Source: Bacteroides pyogenes_A (GTDB taxonomy: Bacteria > Bacteroidota > Bacteroidia > Bacteroidales > Bacteroidaceae). Taken from it: a stretch of DNA of 64,000 nucleotides. The stretch lies in assembly GCF_048595595.1 (NCBI RefSeq), contig NZ_CP184347.1. One strand, 5' to 3'. The notes below the pieces were generated by a model. The model was not told the origin of the DNA, made no database searches, and saw only the letters and a list, made by a program, of their open reading frames with translations. Shown here piece by piece: positions 8,601 to 18,286 of this stretch (position 1 is its first letter; each line of letters begins with the position of its first letter). The translations under genes were made by a program, and so were the position numbers.

Positions 8601-8608
8601 TATTTTTG
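8601..8608 (+). promoter_or_regulatory. -7 element upstream of HU-like gene
   Basis: TATTTTTG fits TAnnTTTG and lies 43 bp before the start codon at 8651. No clear -33 TTTG at the right spacing was seen, so the call is moderate. Confidence 0.45.
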
Positions 8609-8650
8609 CAGCAAACAAACTTTTTGATAACAATCTAAATCCATAAAAAC

Positions 8651-9256
8651 ATGAGTGCCATATACGATTTGTTCGCAACCCCGAAACGCAGTAGAAGAGA
8701 GTCCACGCGCCTGCATGCCCGCATCGTGTCGAAAGGCACGGTGAGGCGGGAGGAATTTCTCGACCGTGTTCACCGGTTTACCGGGATCAGCCGCAGCCTG
8801 CTGGCAGGCGCACTGGAAGCCTTTTGCAGCGAGGCGCGCGATCTGCTCGCCGAAGGGTGGACGGTGGAGGTGGGCAGCTTGGGTTACTTCTCCGCTTCGC
8901 TGAGCTGTCCTGCCGTGAGCGATAAAAGCGAGATCCGTGCCGCCTCTGTCGAGCCGAAAGGTGTCAATTACCGGGCAAGCAGCCAGATTAAGCGGGAGAT
9001 AAAGGAAAAGATGAGGCTGCAACGCAGAGAGGCTCCCCGTGGGGCGGAAGCTCCCCCTTTGCCCGAGAAAGAATGCAAAGCCCTTCTCGAAAACTATTTG
9101 CTGAAGCACGCCTTCATCACCCGCCCGCAATATGCCGAACTGACAGGTCGGAAGCGCCTCCTGGCATTGGAAGAACTGAACGCCTGGGTAGAGCGCGGAG
9201 TGTTGAAACGAGAGGGGGCGGGACGGCTTACGGTGTATGTGAGGAATACAGGATGA
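8651..9256 (+). CDS. HU-family DNA-binding protein (long, two-part)
   Basis: A 201-residue protein. The first part (about residues 20-120) is an HU-like domain of the Bacteroidetes type: LHARIVSKGTVRREEFLDRV, SRSLLAGALEAF and the beta arm VEVGSLGYFSASLS followed by SVEPKGVNYRASSQIKRE. A charged linker with APRGAEAPPLPEKE leads to a C-terminal helical part (YAELTGRKRLLALEELNAWVERG) that looks like a winged-helix or small HTH. These proteins are usually non-core nucleoid proteins found near accessory loci. It is visibly richer in G+C than the SusC gene that follows. The exact DNA target is unknown. Confidence 0.85.
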   Translation: MSAIYDLFATPKRSRRESTRLHARIVSKGTVRREEFLDRVHRFTGISRSLLAGALEAFCSEARDLLAEGWTVEVGSLGYFSASLSCPAVSDKSEIRAASVEPKGVNYRASSQIKREIKEKMRLQRREAPRGAEAPPLPEKECKALLENYLLKHAFITRPQYAELTGRKRLLALEELNAWVERGVLKREGAGRLTVYVRNTG

Positions 9257-9611
9257 AAAGAGATGTAGGCAATGTTTTTCTTTTGTGTTGGGATTTTAGA
9301 ATATCTTCGAGTTATATAATATTTTTGCTTCTTTTTGAACTTAATTATAAAACGAATTAAGGTATTTATTCTTATAAATGCTGTTTTGATTTTAAAAAAC
9401 GAAGTAATTTATAAATAAATATATTAAATTCTTGATTTTTCTACGTTTTTTATGTTTTTAGGCATATGTATATTCTTTTTTTATAAAAATACTTGTTTTT
9501 TATTATTTTATTTATTTATATTGCGAACATATTATCATTTAATTTTCATAAAGATACTTTGACCAAAATCTAAAACAATATATCTTGTCAATTTTAACTT
9601 TGTAGAAAATT
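9257..9611. other. A+T-rich leader before susC-like gene, no gene seen
   Basis: This 355-bp stretch is dominated by T and A runs, with no coding frame of note. It holds -7-like matches to TAnnTTTG (TATTTTTG at 9320-9327, TAACTTTG at 9595-9602), but neither has a well-spaced -33 TTTG, so the SusC promoter is not assigned. Confidence 0.5.
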
Positions 9612-12600
9612 ATGAAAAACGTCAGATTATGTATTTTGTTAAGGATTGGCATAATGGCTTTCGCGTTATTAGCTAATCTTTCTTTAATGGCACAAACTTT
9701 GACCGTCAAGGGAACGGTTACTGATGCATTGGGAGAAACCCTTGTTGGGGTTACAGTTTTAGTGCAAGGAACCAAGAATGGGGGGGTAACAGACATGTAT
9801 GGTAATTATGCGATAAGCAATGTCCCCGCGAATGGTGTATTGGAATTTTCTTACATCGGCATGCAGATGCAGGCTATAGAAGTAAATAGAAATTCTATTA
9901 TAAATGTAATTTTAAAAGAAGATAGCGAAGTTCTTGAAGATGTAGTGGTTATTGGTTATGGTCAGCAAAAAAGAGAGCAAGTTGTCAGTTCTATTTCCGC
10001 AATTGAAGGACGGAAGTTGGAATTGCCTGTGCGAAATCTTACAAACAGTATAGCTGGACGTATCCCGGGGTTATTAGCTATCCAACGTTCCGGAGAACCA
10101 GGCTATGATAATGCAGAAATTTGGATTCGAGGGATAAGCTCTTTCTCGGGAGGAACGGGAGCTTTAGTATTGGTGGATGGCGTGCCTCGAAATATCCAAG
10201 ATATCAGCCCTGAAGAAATTGAATCTTTCACTATATTGAAAGATGCTTCTGCAACAGCTGTTTATGGTGCAGAAGGAGCTAATGGGGTGATACTCATAAC
10301 TTCCAAAAGAGGGAAAATTCAAAAAACGAATATTGAAGTAAGGGCGGACTTTTTTGTAAACCAACCGACGAGAGTCGTTGATTTTGTGAATTCCAAAGAT
10401 TGGCTTACATTGTATAACGAGGCTGCATGGAATACAGTAGGAAACCCTGATAAAAAATATTGGAGTATATCTGGAAACTATACTCCTCCATATTCTGATG
10501 AAATTATTGAACTTTATGCCGTAGGGGCAGATCCGGATTTATATCCCAATACAAATTGGATGGATTTGCTGAAACCTGTAGCTTTAAATCAACGAGTGGC
10601 GCTCAATTTTAGAGGAGGAGGCGAGAAAGTTCGCTTTTTTGTAGCCTCTTCTTTTTTTAATGAAGAAGGATTGTTTAAATCTAACCCTACGAGTGATGTC
10701 ACAGAGTTTGAAAAAAAAGATCAATATAGTGTGAATATCGGACTGAAAAGATATAATTTGCGCACAAATGTGGATTTTGACATTACAAATACAACAAAGC
10801 TACGCGTTGATTTAAGTGGACAATATCTCACAACCAATTATCCGGGTACATCGACGAGTGCGATATTCAAGGCTATGATGCGCAGTGCGCCACATCTTAT
10901 TCCTATGATATATTCCAATGGATATCCTTCCAGATATAGTGGAACGGGAGGTTTTGAGAATCCGTATACTTTACTTAATTTTAAGGGATATACAAGGGAA
11001 TATAGAGTTGGATTGCAAACCAATGTAGGAATTGAACAACGTCTTAATTTTATTACACCGGGATTGTATGTGAAAGGCAATGTCAGTTTTGACTCTGATT
11101 TTGTTGCAAAAATCGGCCGTACAAGAAAACCAAATGAATTTTATCATTCCGGTAGAGATGAGCATGGAAATCTACTGTTAAAAAAAGTAGTTAATGGGCA
11201 GAGTACTGCAACAGAGGCGAAGGATGGAAGTTTTAATGCCGGAAATAAGAGAATTTATTTGGAGGCGTCTTTAAATTATAACCGTACTTTTTCTGATAAG
11301 CACGCTGTAAGCGGATTGTTATTGTATATGCAGAAAGAAAGCCAATTACAAGGGAATCCATATCTATATAAAAAACAAAGTTTTGTAGGACGAGCAAGTT
11401 ACGCGTTTGATAGTAAATATTATTTAAATCTTAGTTTTGGCTTTACGGGGAGTGAGAACTTTGCACCCAATCATCGCTATGGCTTTTTCCCTGCTGTAGG
11501 AGTGGGTTGGCAATTGGCTAATGAAGCAGGTCTTGGCGGCTGGTTAAGGAAACAAGGTGTAAGTAATCTGAAACTGCGATTATCATATGGATTAACAGGG
11601 AATGACCAAGTTACGTCCAGTAGATTTCCATACAAGGAAAGTTTGACATGGTCTAGCGAGACAATCTTTTTAGGTATGTCTTCTTCAGGAGGAATCAATC
11701 AATCGGAACGTTTGATATACGAAAAGCAAGCCTATAATCCTAATATTCGATGGGAAATTGAAGAGAAAAGGAATATAGGGTTGGATATAAGTTTCTTGAA
11801 TGATGTCGCTAATTTAACGATTGAATATTTTAATAATTTTCGACATGATATCCTTCTGCAAAGAAATACCGTTAGTGAGGTTGCGGGGCTGATAAAAAAT
11901 CCTTTTCAGAACTATGGCAAAGTTAGGAACCATGGATTTGAGAGTAGTTTTAACATCTCGAAATCATGGAACAAATGGCAGGTGGGAGCTATGGGAACTT
12001 TTACGTTTGCCAGAAATAAAATTATAGAAATGGATGAAGTGTCGCGAAAATATGCTTATCAAATGAAGACAGGCAGTAAAATCGGGCAGGTTGATGCTTG
12101 GATTGCTGAGAGATTATATGCCGATGATGACTTCGATATAACAGAGAACCTTACTACAGGAGTTAAGACCTATACTTTAAAAGAAGGTATTCCTACATCC
12201 AAATATGGAGCGGTATATCCGGGTAATATAAAATATGTGGATGTTAATAAGGATGGAATTATTGATGAATTTGATTGGGTGAAAACGCCCGACGGAGCAT
12301 ATCCGGAAAAGCCGGAAATAATTTATGGATTTGGGTTTTCCACTGGTTATTCAGGGGCATATTTGAGTGCTTTTTTCCAAGGCGTAGGAAATAGGAGCGT
12401 ATATCTTAGTCCTTCTGAGATGTTACCTTTTTTGGGGCAAGAACCATTGACTACTTCTGTTAAACAATTTGCCCTTAATAGATGGTCATCGGATAACCCA
12501 AGGCAAAATGTCGTATTACCTAGGTTAATGCTGAATAATATGAATGATAATGATAATAGAAGAAGTACTTGGTGGTTAAGGAATGGAAGTTTCCTTCGAT

Positions 12601-12806
12601 TTAAAAACTTGGAGATTGGATACCGTTTTTCTAAAAAAGCACTTGAAAGGATGGGAATGAAGGCTTTGCGCGTATATTTATTGTGCCAGAATATTCATAC
12701 TTGGGATCATATAAAATTTTGGGATCCGGAAATGGGTGATTCTTCCAGCGGAATGGGGTATCCGATCCAACGTTCTTTTAATTTGGGAGTTGATATTACA
12801 TTTTAA
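9612..12806 (+). CDS. SusC/RagA-type TonB-dependent outer-membrane transporter
   Basis: A 1064-residue glycan importer of the SusC family. A signal peptide ending in LMAQ is followed by a carboxypeptidase-regulatory-like domain (LTVKGTVTDALGETLVGV, about 30-105), a TonB-box region (DVVVIGYGQQKRE, about 112-124), the plug (AGRIPGLLAIQRSGEPGYDN, RGISSFSGG, LVDGVPRNI, FTILKDASATAVYGAEGANG) and a long beta-barrel ending in the aromatic residue F. It lacks an N-terminal STN domain and no ECF sigma/anti-sigma pair is adjacent, so regulation differs from the second SusC of the window. It is followed after 13 bp by its SusD partner and then a sialidase. Codon use is markedly A+T-rich compared with the flanks. 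Confidence 0.97.
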   Translation: MKNVRLCILLRIGIMAFALLANLSLMAQTLTVKGTVTDALGETLVGVTVLVQGTKNGGVTDMYGNYAISNVPANGVLEFSYIGMQMQAIEVNRNSIINVILKEDSEVLEDVVVIGYGQQKREQVVSSISAIEGRKLELPVRNLTNSIAGRIPGLLAIQRSGEPGYDNAEIWIRGISSFSGGTGALVLVDGVPRNIQDISPEEIESFTILKDASATAVYGAEGANGVILITSKRGKIQKTNIEVRADFFVNQPTRVVDFVNSKDWLTLYNEAAWNTVGNPDKKYWSISGNYTPPYSDEIIELYAVGADPDLYPNTNWMDLLKPVALNQRVALNFRGGGEKVRFFVASSFFNEEGLFKSNPTSDVTEFEKKDQYSVNIGLKRYNLRTNVDFDITNTTKLRVDLSGQYLTTNYPGTSTSAIFKAMMRSAPHLIPMIYSNGYPSRYSGTGGFENPYTLLNFKGYTREYRVGLQTNVGIEQRLNFITPGLYVKGNVSFDSDFVAKIGRTRKPNEFYHSGRDEHGNLLLKKVVNGQSTATEAKDGSFNAGNKRIYLEASLNYNRTFSDKHAVSGLLLYMQKESQLQGNPYLYKKQSFVGRASYAFDSKYYLNLSFGFTGSENFAPNHRYGFFPAVGVGWQLANEAGLGGWLRKQGVSNLKLRLSYGLTGNDQVTSSRFPYKESLTWSSETIFLGMSSSGGINQSERLIYEKQAYNPNIRWEIEEKRNIGLDISFLNDVANLTIEYFNNFRHDILLQRNTVSEVAGLIKNPFQNYGKVRNHGFESSFNISKSWNKWQVGAMGTFTFARNKIIEMDEVSRKYAYQMKTGSKIGQVDAWIAERLYADDDFDITENLTTGVKTYTLKEGIPTSKYGAVYPGNIKYVDVNKDGIIDEFDWVKTPDGAYPEKPEIIYGFGFSTGYSGAYLSAFFQGVGNRSVYLSPSEMLPFLGQEPLTTSVKQFALNRWSSDNPRQNVVLPRLMLNNMNDNDNRRSTWWLRNGSFLRFKNLEIGYRFSKKALERMGMKALRVYLLCQNIHTWDHIKFWDPEMGDSSSGMGYPIQRSFNLGVDITF

Positions 12807-12819
12807 AAAAAATACAGAT

Positions 12820-14814
12820 ATGAAAACTATATTTATAAAAGCTATATTATCATACATCATAATAAATGGATTGTTTTCTTGCAATTATTTGGATGTACAG
12901 GATGATTTCTCTTCATCCGATACCAAAGGTTTTGTATTAACAGATAATCCCGGGCAGATTCGTCGTTTTCAACGTTATGTATATAAGGCTATGCCTAACT
13001 ATTCTGCTTTTGCCGCTGCCAGGCCCAGTGGATTGGAAAACCCCTGGGGTGCATTATCCGACGAATTGTGTACCAATTTGAATGGAGATTTAAAAACCAT
13101 TCCAATAACAGGATATACATCTTCTTATGGTGGATTTCATAGATGGAAACCGCTGTACCAAGTGATAAGGCAGGCCACTATATATATAGACTCCGCGCGC
13201 GTAGTCGGCAGATTGGGGGAAGCTGATTTTATAAGTGAAACAGAGATGAAGCAATTAAAAGCGGAAGCTTATTTCTTCCGTGCTTATTCACATTACTTGT
13301 TGTTGGAACAGTACGGTCCTATTCCTGTGATGAAAACGGAAGCGGATCCGTCTGATCCGGATGTCGATTATGCAAGAAATTCTGTTGATGAAGTAGTTGC
13401 GGCCATAGAAGAAGATATAGATTTATCTTTGGAGGGGCTGGATGAAACTCGTCTGTCTAATGCTTATCCCAGTGGCTTTGAAGAGAATAGACTGGCTATT
13501 CCTACTAAGGGAGTAGCATTGGCATTGAGGGCTAAATTACGAATACTGGCCGCCTCTCCTTTGCTGAATGGAGGGAACTCCGGAGCAATGGCTATCACGA
13601 ATAGGGATGGAAAGAAACTTTTTCCGGAATACGATTTTGAAAAATGGATAAAGGCTAAAGATGCTCTTGAGGAATTGATTGCTTATGCAGAACAAGGAAA
13701 TTATGAGTTGTATAAAAGTGCAACGGACGACCCTCATTTGAACGTTTATGAACTTTTCCAAAAATATAATAAAGAAATAATCTGGGCAAATCCTAACCAA
13801 TCTTGGCAGGCTGTGGAAATGGCACAAACACCAAGAGATATACAAGTGACCGGAGGTAATAGTAATGGCGGTTATATGGGAGTTACACAGGAAATGGTAG
13901 ATGCTTTTTTCATGAATAATGGCTTAAAGATCGGCGATGAAAGATCTGGGTATACAGAGGAAGGCAAGTCTGAAGTATTGAATCCAGCAACCGAATTTAC
14001 AAAGAATGGGAAAAAGATAGTACTTACAGATAAAAATATTTCAAATATGTATGCTAATCGAGAACCCCGTTTTTATGCTGCCGTGACATATCAGGGCAAA
14101 AGTTGGCATGATGTTGTTTCTAATAAAAAACTGCAAGGGAATAATGCTGCTACTTCAAAAGCGACGTTGGTATATTTTTCAAAAGATATACAATCATCAC
14201 AAAAGCCTCTTCCGGGTTATGGCGGTATAGCAAGTAGTAACAATCAGGCTGGTAATTATCCTGCAACAGGGTATCTGTGTTATAAATTTTGCAATCGTAC
14301 AGTTCATCCGACATTAGGTGGAGGAAGGCGTTTTGTATACAGACCCTCGATTATTTTCAGGTTGGCGGATTTTTATTTGCTTTATTCGGAGGTGTTGAAT
14401 GAAATTGATCCTAAAGATCCAAAGATTGTTGAGTATCTTGATAAAATACGTGAAAGAGCTGGTATACCTGGCTATAAGAAACTACAAGAAACTGGGATGA
14501 AAACAGGTGTGATAGGGAATCAGGAAATGATGCGCAGAGCAATTCAGGATGAAAGAAAGGTTGAATTATTTGCAGAAGGATATCGTTATTTTGATGTGCG
14601 GCGCTGGATGATTGCAGATAAGCCGGAAGGAAATCAGGGAGGATTTTTCCATGGCATGAATATGAATGGAAATGAGGCAGACGGTTCTTTCTACACTCGT
14701 ACTAAATATAATGTATTACCGCGTAAATTTACGTATGCGATGTATTTTTATCCCATTCCTTTCAATCAAATAAGTATTAGTAAATTACTTGTGCAAAATC
14801 CGGGATGGAATTAG
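12820..14814 (+). CDS. SusD/RagB-type surface glycan-binding lipoprotein
   Basis: The lipoprotein lid of the upstream SusC channel (664 aa from this start). A hydrophobic leader ends in a lipobox before Cys (GLFSCNYLDVQDDF). The N-terminal SusD-like helices (FRAYSHYLLLEQYGPIPVM near residue 165) and the C-terminal RagB signature (IQDERKVELFAEGYRYFDVRRWM near 590) are present, and the protein ends in VQNPGWN as family members do. The ATG at 12820 was chosen rather than 12736 because it follows the SusC stop and begins the signal peptide directly. It binds oligosaccharide at the cell surface; the downstream sialidase suggests sialylated glycans. Confidence 0.97.
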   Translation: MKTIFIKAILSYIIINGLFSCNYLDVQDDFSSSDTKGFVLTDNPGQIRRFQRYVYKAMPNYSAFAAARPSGLENPWGALSDELCTNLNGDLKTIPITGYTSSYGGFHRWKPLYQVIRQATIYIDSARVVGRLGEADFISETEMKQLKAEAYFFRAYSHYLLLEQYGPIPVMKTEADPSDPDVDYARNSVDEVVAAIEEDIDLSLEGLDETRLSNAYPSGFEENRLAIPTKGVALALRAKLRILAASPLLNGGNSGAMAITNRDGKKLFPEYDFEKWIKAKDALEELIAYAEQGNYELYKSATDDPHLNVYELFQKYNKEIIWANPNQSWQAVEMAQTPRDIQVTGGNSNGGYMGVTQEMVDAFFMNNGLKIGDERSGYTEEGKSEVLNPATEFTKNGKKIVLTDKNISNMYANREPRFYAAVTYQGKSWHDVVSNKKLQGNNAATSKATLVYFSKDIQSSQKPLPGYGGIASSNNQAGNYPATGYLCYKFCNRTVHPTLGGGRRFVYRPSIIFRLADFYLLYSEVLNEIDPKDPKIVEYLDKIRERAGIPGYKKLQETGMKTGVIGNQEMMRRAIQDERKVELFAEGYRYFDVRRWMIADKPEGNQGGFFHGMNMNGNEADGSFYTRTKYNVLPRKFTYAMYFYPIPFNQISISKLLVQNPGWN

Positions 14815-14978
14815 CATCCCATGTGTTGAGAACTTTGAAGTTTAAAATGTTGCATGAGATTGAGTGTGGGTATTTATTAATTGTATGAATAGATATGTTC
14901 TTTTGTCAATCGAATATTGATTTTTCTTTGAGATAATTTTAGTGTATTAGATTTGAATTTATAAATATACTATTATGT

Positions 14979-16211
14979 ATGGAAAATAAAAAAAAAGATA
15001 TTTCATTTTTTTCGTTGTGTATTCTTTTGTTGCTATCTTTGATATCTTGTTCTGATGCCGATAATGCTTTTGCAGGAAAGAAACCAAAAGTGGTAAACCC
15101 GGAAATAAAGGGAGTATTGTCATACACAATTTTTAACGCTGGTGATAATTATGTAAATACATATCGGATCCCTTCTATATGTGTTACAAACAAAGGTTCG
15201 ATTCTTGTTTTTTGTGAAGCACGATATTCTACATGGATGGACAAGGCGGGGAGAGCTGATATCGTAATGAAGCGAAGTACAGACAAAGGGAGATCATGGT
15301 CCGGAATGAAGAATTTGACAGAATTGGGTTTATATGATACGCGGACATATATGGATCCTACGGTTGTTGTTGATAGGAATAGTGGAAAAATATTTCTTTT
15401 CACATCTTTATGGGATGCCATGAATAAACCTAGTAATCAAAAAGGAGGTGCAAATAGAGCAATTCTTTTAATGTCTGATGACGATGGGATTACTTGGAAA
15501 AGGAGAGATATAACAGATGAAGTAATAATCCCTAATATCGAAGGCTTTATTGGAATTATAGGAACTTTTGGTCCGGGTACAGGTGTACAAATGAGAAATG
15601 AAAAATATAAAGATCGTTTGATAATTCCCGTTCGTTTATTTAAAAAAGATTTAGAAAAAGGAACTGTATCGAATGGCGGGAATACAGCTTTATATTCTGA
15701 TGATAATGGAGAGACTTGGAAAGTTGGTGAGCCCGGTGAATCTGGTGAATGGACAGTGGCGGAGGCTCCTGATGGTGCTTTGATAGGTAACATACGTCAT
15801 AGTGGTTATCGGAAGAAATATATCAGCATTAATGGGGGAGAGCAATGGTTTGATGCAGGTAACTATACTCCGTTTGAATTGCCGACTCCACCGAAAGGGT
15901 GTGCTGCCGGAATAGCTGTCAAGGATAATCTGTTATTTTATTGTGGAGCAAAGGGTGTTAAAGCAGAAGATGGACATGATGATCGTGGGGTTTTGTATTT
16001 AGCAAAAACCGGCTTAGAAGGATATAAACATGAATTTGATGGAACATATATACAACTGCATGATAAAGCTGCAGGGTATGCGTGTTTGGCTTTTTTAGAT
16101 GATGGTGTAGCCGTAATAGCAGAGGTGGGTGATGATAAGGGATTTTCAACGAATGCTATGCGCAAAGCAGGATGGATGCGTATAGGATTATTCTTATTAT
16201 TTAAAGAGTAA
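14979..16211 (+). CDS. exo-alpha-sialidase lipoprotein (GH33, BNR/Asp-box repeats)
   Basis: A 410-residue sialidase that would release terminal sialic acid from host glycoconjugates. A lipobox (LISCSDADNAF) predicts a lipid-anchored protein. The GH33 YRIP motif appears as TYRIPSI near residue 59, followed by FCEARY. Asp-box repeats are visible as STDKGRSWSG, SDDDGITWKR and SDDNGETWKV, and a conserved IRHSGYRK lies near 270. It is a six-bladed-propeller family. The ATG at 14979 was chosen because an earlier ATG at 14975 hits a stop within five codons. The gene lies 164 bp after SusD and shares its A+T-rich composition, so it probably belongs to the same locus. No sialic-acid catabolism genes are present here. 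Confidence 0.88.
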   Translation: MENKKKDISFFSLCILLLLSLISCSDADNAFAGKKPKVVNPEIKGVLSYTIFNAGDNYVNTYRIPSICVTNKGSILVFCEARYSTWMDKAGRADIVMKRSTDKGRSWSGMKNLTELGLYDTRTYMDPTVVVDRNSGKIFLFTSLWDAMNKPSNQKGGANRAILLMSDDDGITWKRRDITDEVIIPNIEGFIGIIGTFGPGTGVQMRNEKYKDRLIIPVRLFKKDLEKGTVSNGGNTALYSDDNGETWKVGEPGESGEWTVAEAPDGALIGNIRHSGYRKKYISINGGEQWFDAGNYTPFELPTPPKGCAAGIAVKDNLLFYCGAKGVKAEDGHDDRGVLYLAKTGLEGYKHEFDGTYIQLHDKAAGYACLAFLDDGVAVIAEVGDDKGFSTNAMRKAGWMRIGLFLLFKE

Positions 16212-16246
16212 ATTAATAATTTGATTAAGACACTTCTCGATTTTTA

Positions 16247-16278
16247 TTTGTATGATTGATTTGGTGTTCATACTTTTG
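16247..16278 (+). promoter_or_regulatory. Bacteroides-type promoter for the second HU-like gene
   Basis: A -33 TTTG at 16247-16250 and a -7 TACTTTTG at 16271-16278 are separated by 20 bp, fitting the consensus. The start codon is at 16336, about 50 nt downstream of the expected transcription start. Confidence 0.65.
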
Positions 16279-16335
16279 TGTCGTGATCACAAAGAGAAAT
16301 GATAATTGAATGTATTGAACTTTAAAAAAAAGAGT

Positions 16336-16809
16336 ATGGCACTTAGATATGTCGTTAAAAAAACGGTCTTCGGTTTCGACAAGCAGAAAACCGAAAAGTT
16401 TGTAGCAAAGAATGTGATTACCAATACGGTGGACTTTCAAACGTTGTGTGAGGAGATAACGAAGGTGGGGTTGGTTCCCAGCGGCGTTGTGAAGTTTGTG
16501 CTCGACGCGTTGATAGATACGCTGAACATCAACTTGAGAAAGGGCATCTCGGTACAGTTGGGAGATTTCGGATGTTTCCGTCCGGGAATTAAGTCGAGAA
16601 GTCAGGAGGTTGCCGAAAAGGTGGATAGTACCACGATCGAAAGGGTTAAGATTGTCTTTACGCCGGGGAATAAATTCCGCAGCATGTTGCGTACGGTAGG
16701 CGTTGAAAGACAAACGGAGTCTCAGAAAAAAGCGGTGACGCCCGCTCCTTCCGATGGGAAGCCGAATCCGGATGCAGGGGGCGATGAAGCGCCGGATCCT
16801 TCTTTATAA
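16336..16809 (+). CDS. HU-like DNA-binding protein (HU-HIG type)
   Basis: A 157-residue HU-family protein. It begins ALRYVVKKTVFGFDKQKTEKF after Met and contains the HU fold: DFQTLCEEITKVGLVPSGVV, LDALIDTLNINLRKGISVQL, GDFGCFRP and VKIVFTPGNKFRSML. A disordered Pro/Gly/Asp-rich tail follows (about residues 125-157). The start at 16336 was preferred to the upstream ATG at 16306 because MALRY is the usual family start and it follows a purine-rich stretch. The gene has its own promoter and a strong terminator, so it is a single-gene unit. It differs from the HU-like gene at 8651; together they bracket the SusC-SusD-sialidase locus. Confidence 0.88.
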   Translation: MALRYVVKKTVFGFDKQKTEKFVAKNVITNTVDFQTLCEEITKVGLVPSGVVKFVLDALIDTLNINLRKGISVQLGDFGCFRPGIKSRSQEVAEKVDSTTIERVKIVFTPGNKFRSMLRTVGVERQTESQKKAVTPAPSDGKPNPDAGGDEAPDPSL

Positions 16810-16831
16810 TAGGGGATAAGGGACGATAACT

Positions 16832-16886
16832 GGAAAACGTGTTTGCAAGCAACGGGGAGGTAACTTGCAAACACGTTTTCCGTTTT
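16832..16886 (+). terminator. strong intrinsic terminator after HU-like gene
   Basis: A perfect 18-bp inverted repeat (GGAAAACGTGTTTGCAAG at 16832-16849 with its complement at 16864-16881) is followed by GTTTTATT. It lies 22 bp after the HU stop and also separates it from the convergent metalloprotease gene. Confidence 0.85.
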
Positions 16887-16930
16887 ATTATACCGAATGA
16901 CTTGTTTTGTTGTGTGTTTAATGGGAAAAG

Positions 16931-18187
16931 TTAAGAGCCGCACACTACACATTGGGTTTTATATGGCTGAACGGGTGTGATTGCTCGTGTAGATACTCCG
17001 GTCTTTATTTTGGGGCCCGGCAGTGTGGGGCTGTAATAGAGGCATTCCCGCATGCGTTTCGCCTGATCATCGGTGAATCGGTTTCCGTAGGTATCATAAT
17101 AATCCATGATATTAGTGGACAAGAAAGGTGAACTGCCGTCTAACGGAGTACGCATGTATCGTCTTTTCACGACTTCCTCTTCGGGGACGTGCTTTTCGTA
17201 TATGTCTGTTATTTCCTGTTGCAGAAGGCTCTTGCGCTTGTTTTCATATTGATGGCGGTCATACTCTTTGGTGTCGTCGCAGTAGTCTTGAAAGTCTGTT
17301 CCGTATTTGAAAGGATGGTACAATCCAAGATAATGTCCCAGTTCGTGTGCCGTTACATAGGCAGCACGAGTATTCACCGGCGATTTTCCTGTGCTTTTCT
17401 TCCATCCTCCGAATGCAGTTTCATTGAGTGCTACACAAGGATTATGCCTGTCAAGGTTTGAAGGATGATAGCTCTGAAGTCCCTTTAATGGATGGTTCGC
17501 AGGCATGTCGGGATAAGTGGATACGCCATAAACTCCTGTTTCTTCGAAGCGGAAAATATAGACATTGATATATTGCTTTATGTCCCAGGATTGTTGGTGA
17601 AATTCTCCGTCTTTGCTGTCGAGCCTTACTGTAGTGTAGGCTAAGTGGTCTTGTGCGATGGATGTGCGGACAATGCCTGCTTCTTCAAGCCTGTTTCCTT
17701 CCGGGTCGTTTTTTGCCAAAACGAATCGGACACGTATGTCCGGCCCGCCGGATTTTCCGGCATATAAATCGTTGACTCCATTTAATATGTCTTGCATTCG
17801 TTCTGAAGTTATTTTCTCATTTAGCTCGGATGAGGAAGATGCAAGCACGTGAAAAATAACCTCCAGTTCATAAGTCATTGCTTCCAACTCTTGCAGTGTA
17901 TATGTCTGAGGATGTGAGTCGCTTTCAGGAGTTTCTCCGGAACCCTTCGGATCGGATTCTCCGGACGGTTGTTCACCGGGTTGATTGTCTTCTTCCGGCT
18001 GCTCTTTCGGTTGGTTGTCGGATTGGTCGGCCGTTTGCTCCTCTTTGGTTTTCTCCGGTTCCTGAATATCGATGGGTGAGTCCTGAGCACAGGAATAAAA
18101 TGACAGACAAAATACCGACAGGTAAAAGAAATAGCTTGCAAGGCGCGGTAAGCGCCTCCTGCAAACAAGATATATAAAAGAATTCAT
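16931..18187 (-). CDS. metzincin-type zinc metalloprotease lipoprotein with C-terminal CxxC
   Basis: A secreted lipoprotein protease of 418 residues. The start at 18187 gives a leader with an arginine-rich n-region (CRRRLPRLASYFFYLSVF) and lipobox SFYSC. An acidic, Pro/Glu/Gln/Ser-rich linker (about residues 40-95) precedes the catalytic domain. The zinc site is HELGHYLGLYH (His281, Glu282, His285, His291), with a Met-turn NIMDYYD downstream, as in M43/pappalysin-like metzincins and the Bacteroides BF0631-type zinc metalloproteinase lipoproteins. The protein ends TQCVVCGS, a vicinal CxxC at the extreme C-terminus. It is last in an operon with three thioredoxin-fold domains upstream, so a redox link is an attractive but untested inference. 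Confidence 0.85.
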   Translation of the reverse strand: MNSFIYLVCRRRLPRLASYFFYLSVFCLSFYSCAQDSPIDIQEPEKTKEEQTADQSDNQPKEQPEEDNQPGEQPSGESDPKGSGETPESDSHPQTYTLQELEAMTYELEVIFHVLASSSSELNEKITSERMQDILNGVNDLYAGKSGGPDIRVRFVLAKNDPEGNRLEEAGIVRTSIAQDHLAYTTVRLDSKDGEFHQQSWDIKQYINVYIFRFEETGVYGVSTYPDMPANHPLKGLQSYHPSNLDRHNPCVALNETAFGGWKKSTGKSPVNTRAAYVTAHELGHYLGLYHPFKYGTDFQDYCDDTKEYDRHQYENKRKSLLQQEITDIYEKHVPEEEVVKRRYMRTPLDGSSPFLSTNIMDYYDTYGNRFTDDQAKRMRECLYYSPTLPGPKIKTGVSTRAITPVQPYKTQCVVCGS

Positions 18188-18286
18188 TGATATTTTGATA
18201 TGTTTGAACTGTAAGTGTCCGGTTGAATACATAAAATTCATTCTCCGATTATGATGCTATTTATGGGTGAAGTTTTAAAAACAGGA

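Noticed and set aside
16306..16335. Upstream ATG for the second HU-like gene
   Set aside because: The ten extra residues (MNVLNFKKKS) are not part of the family; MALRY is the usual start.
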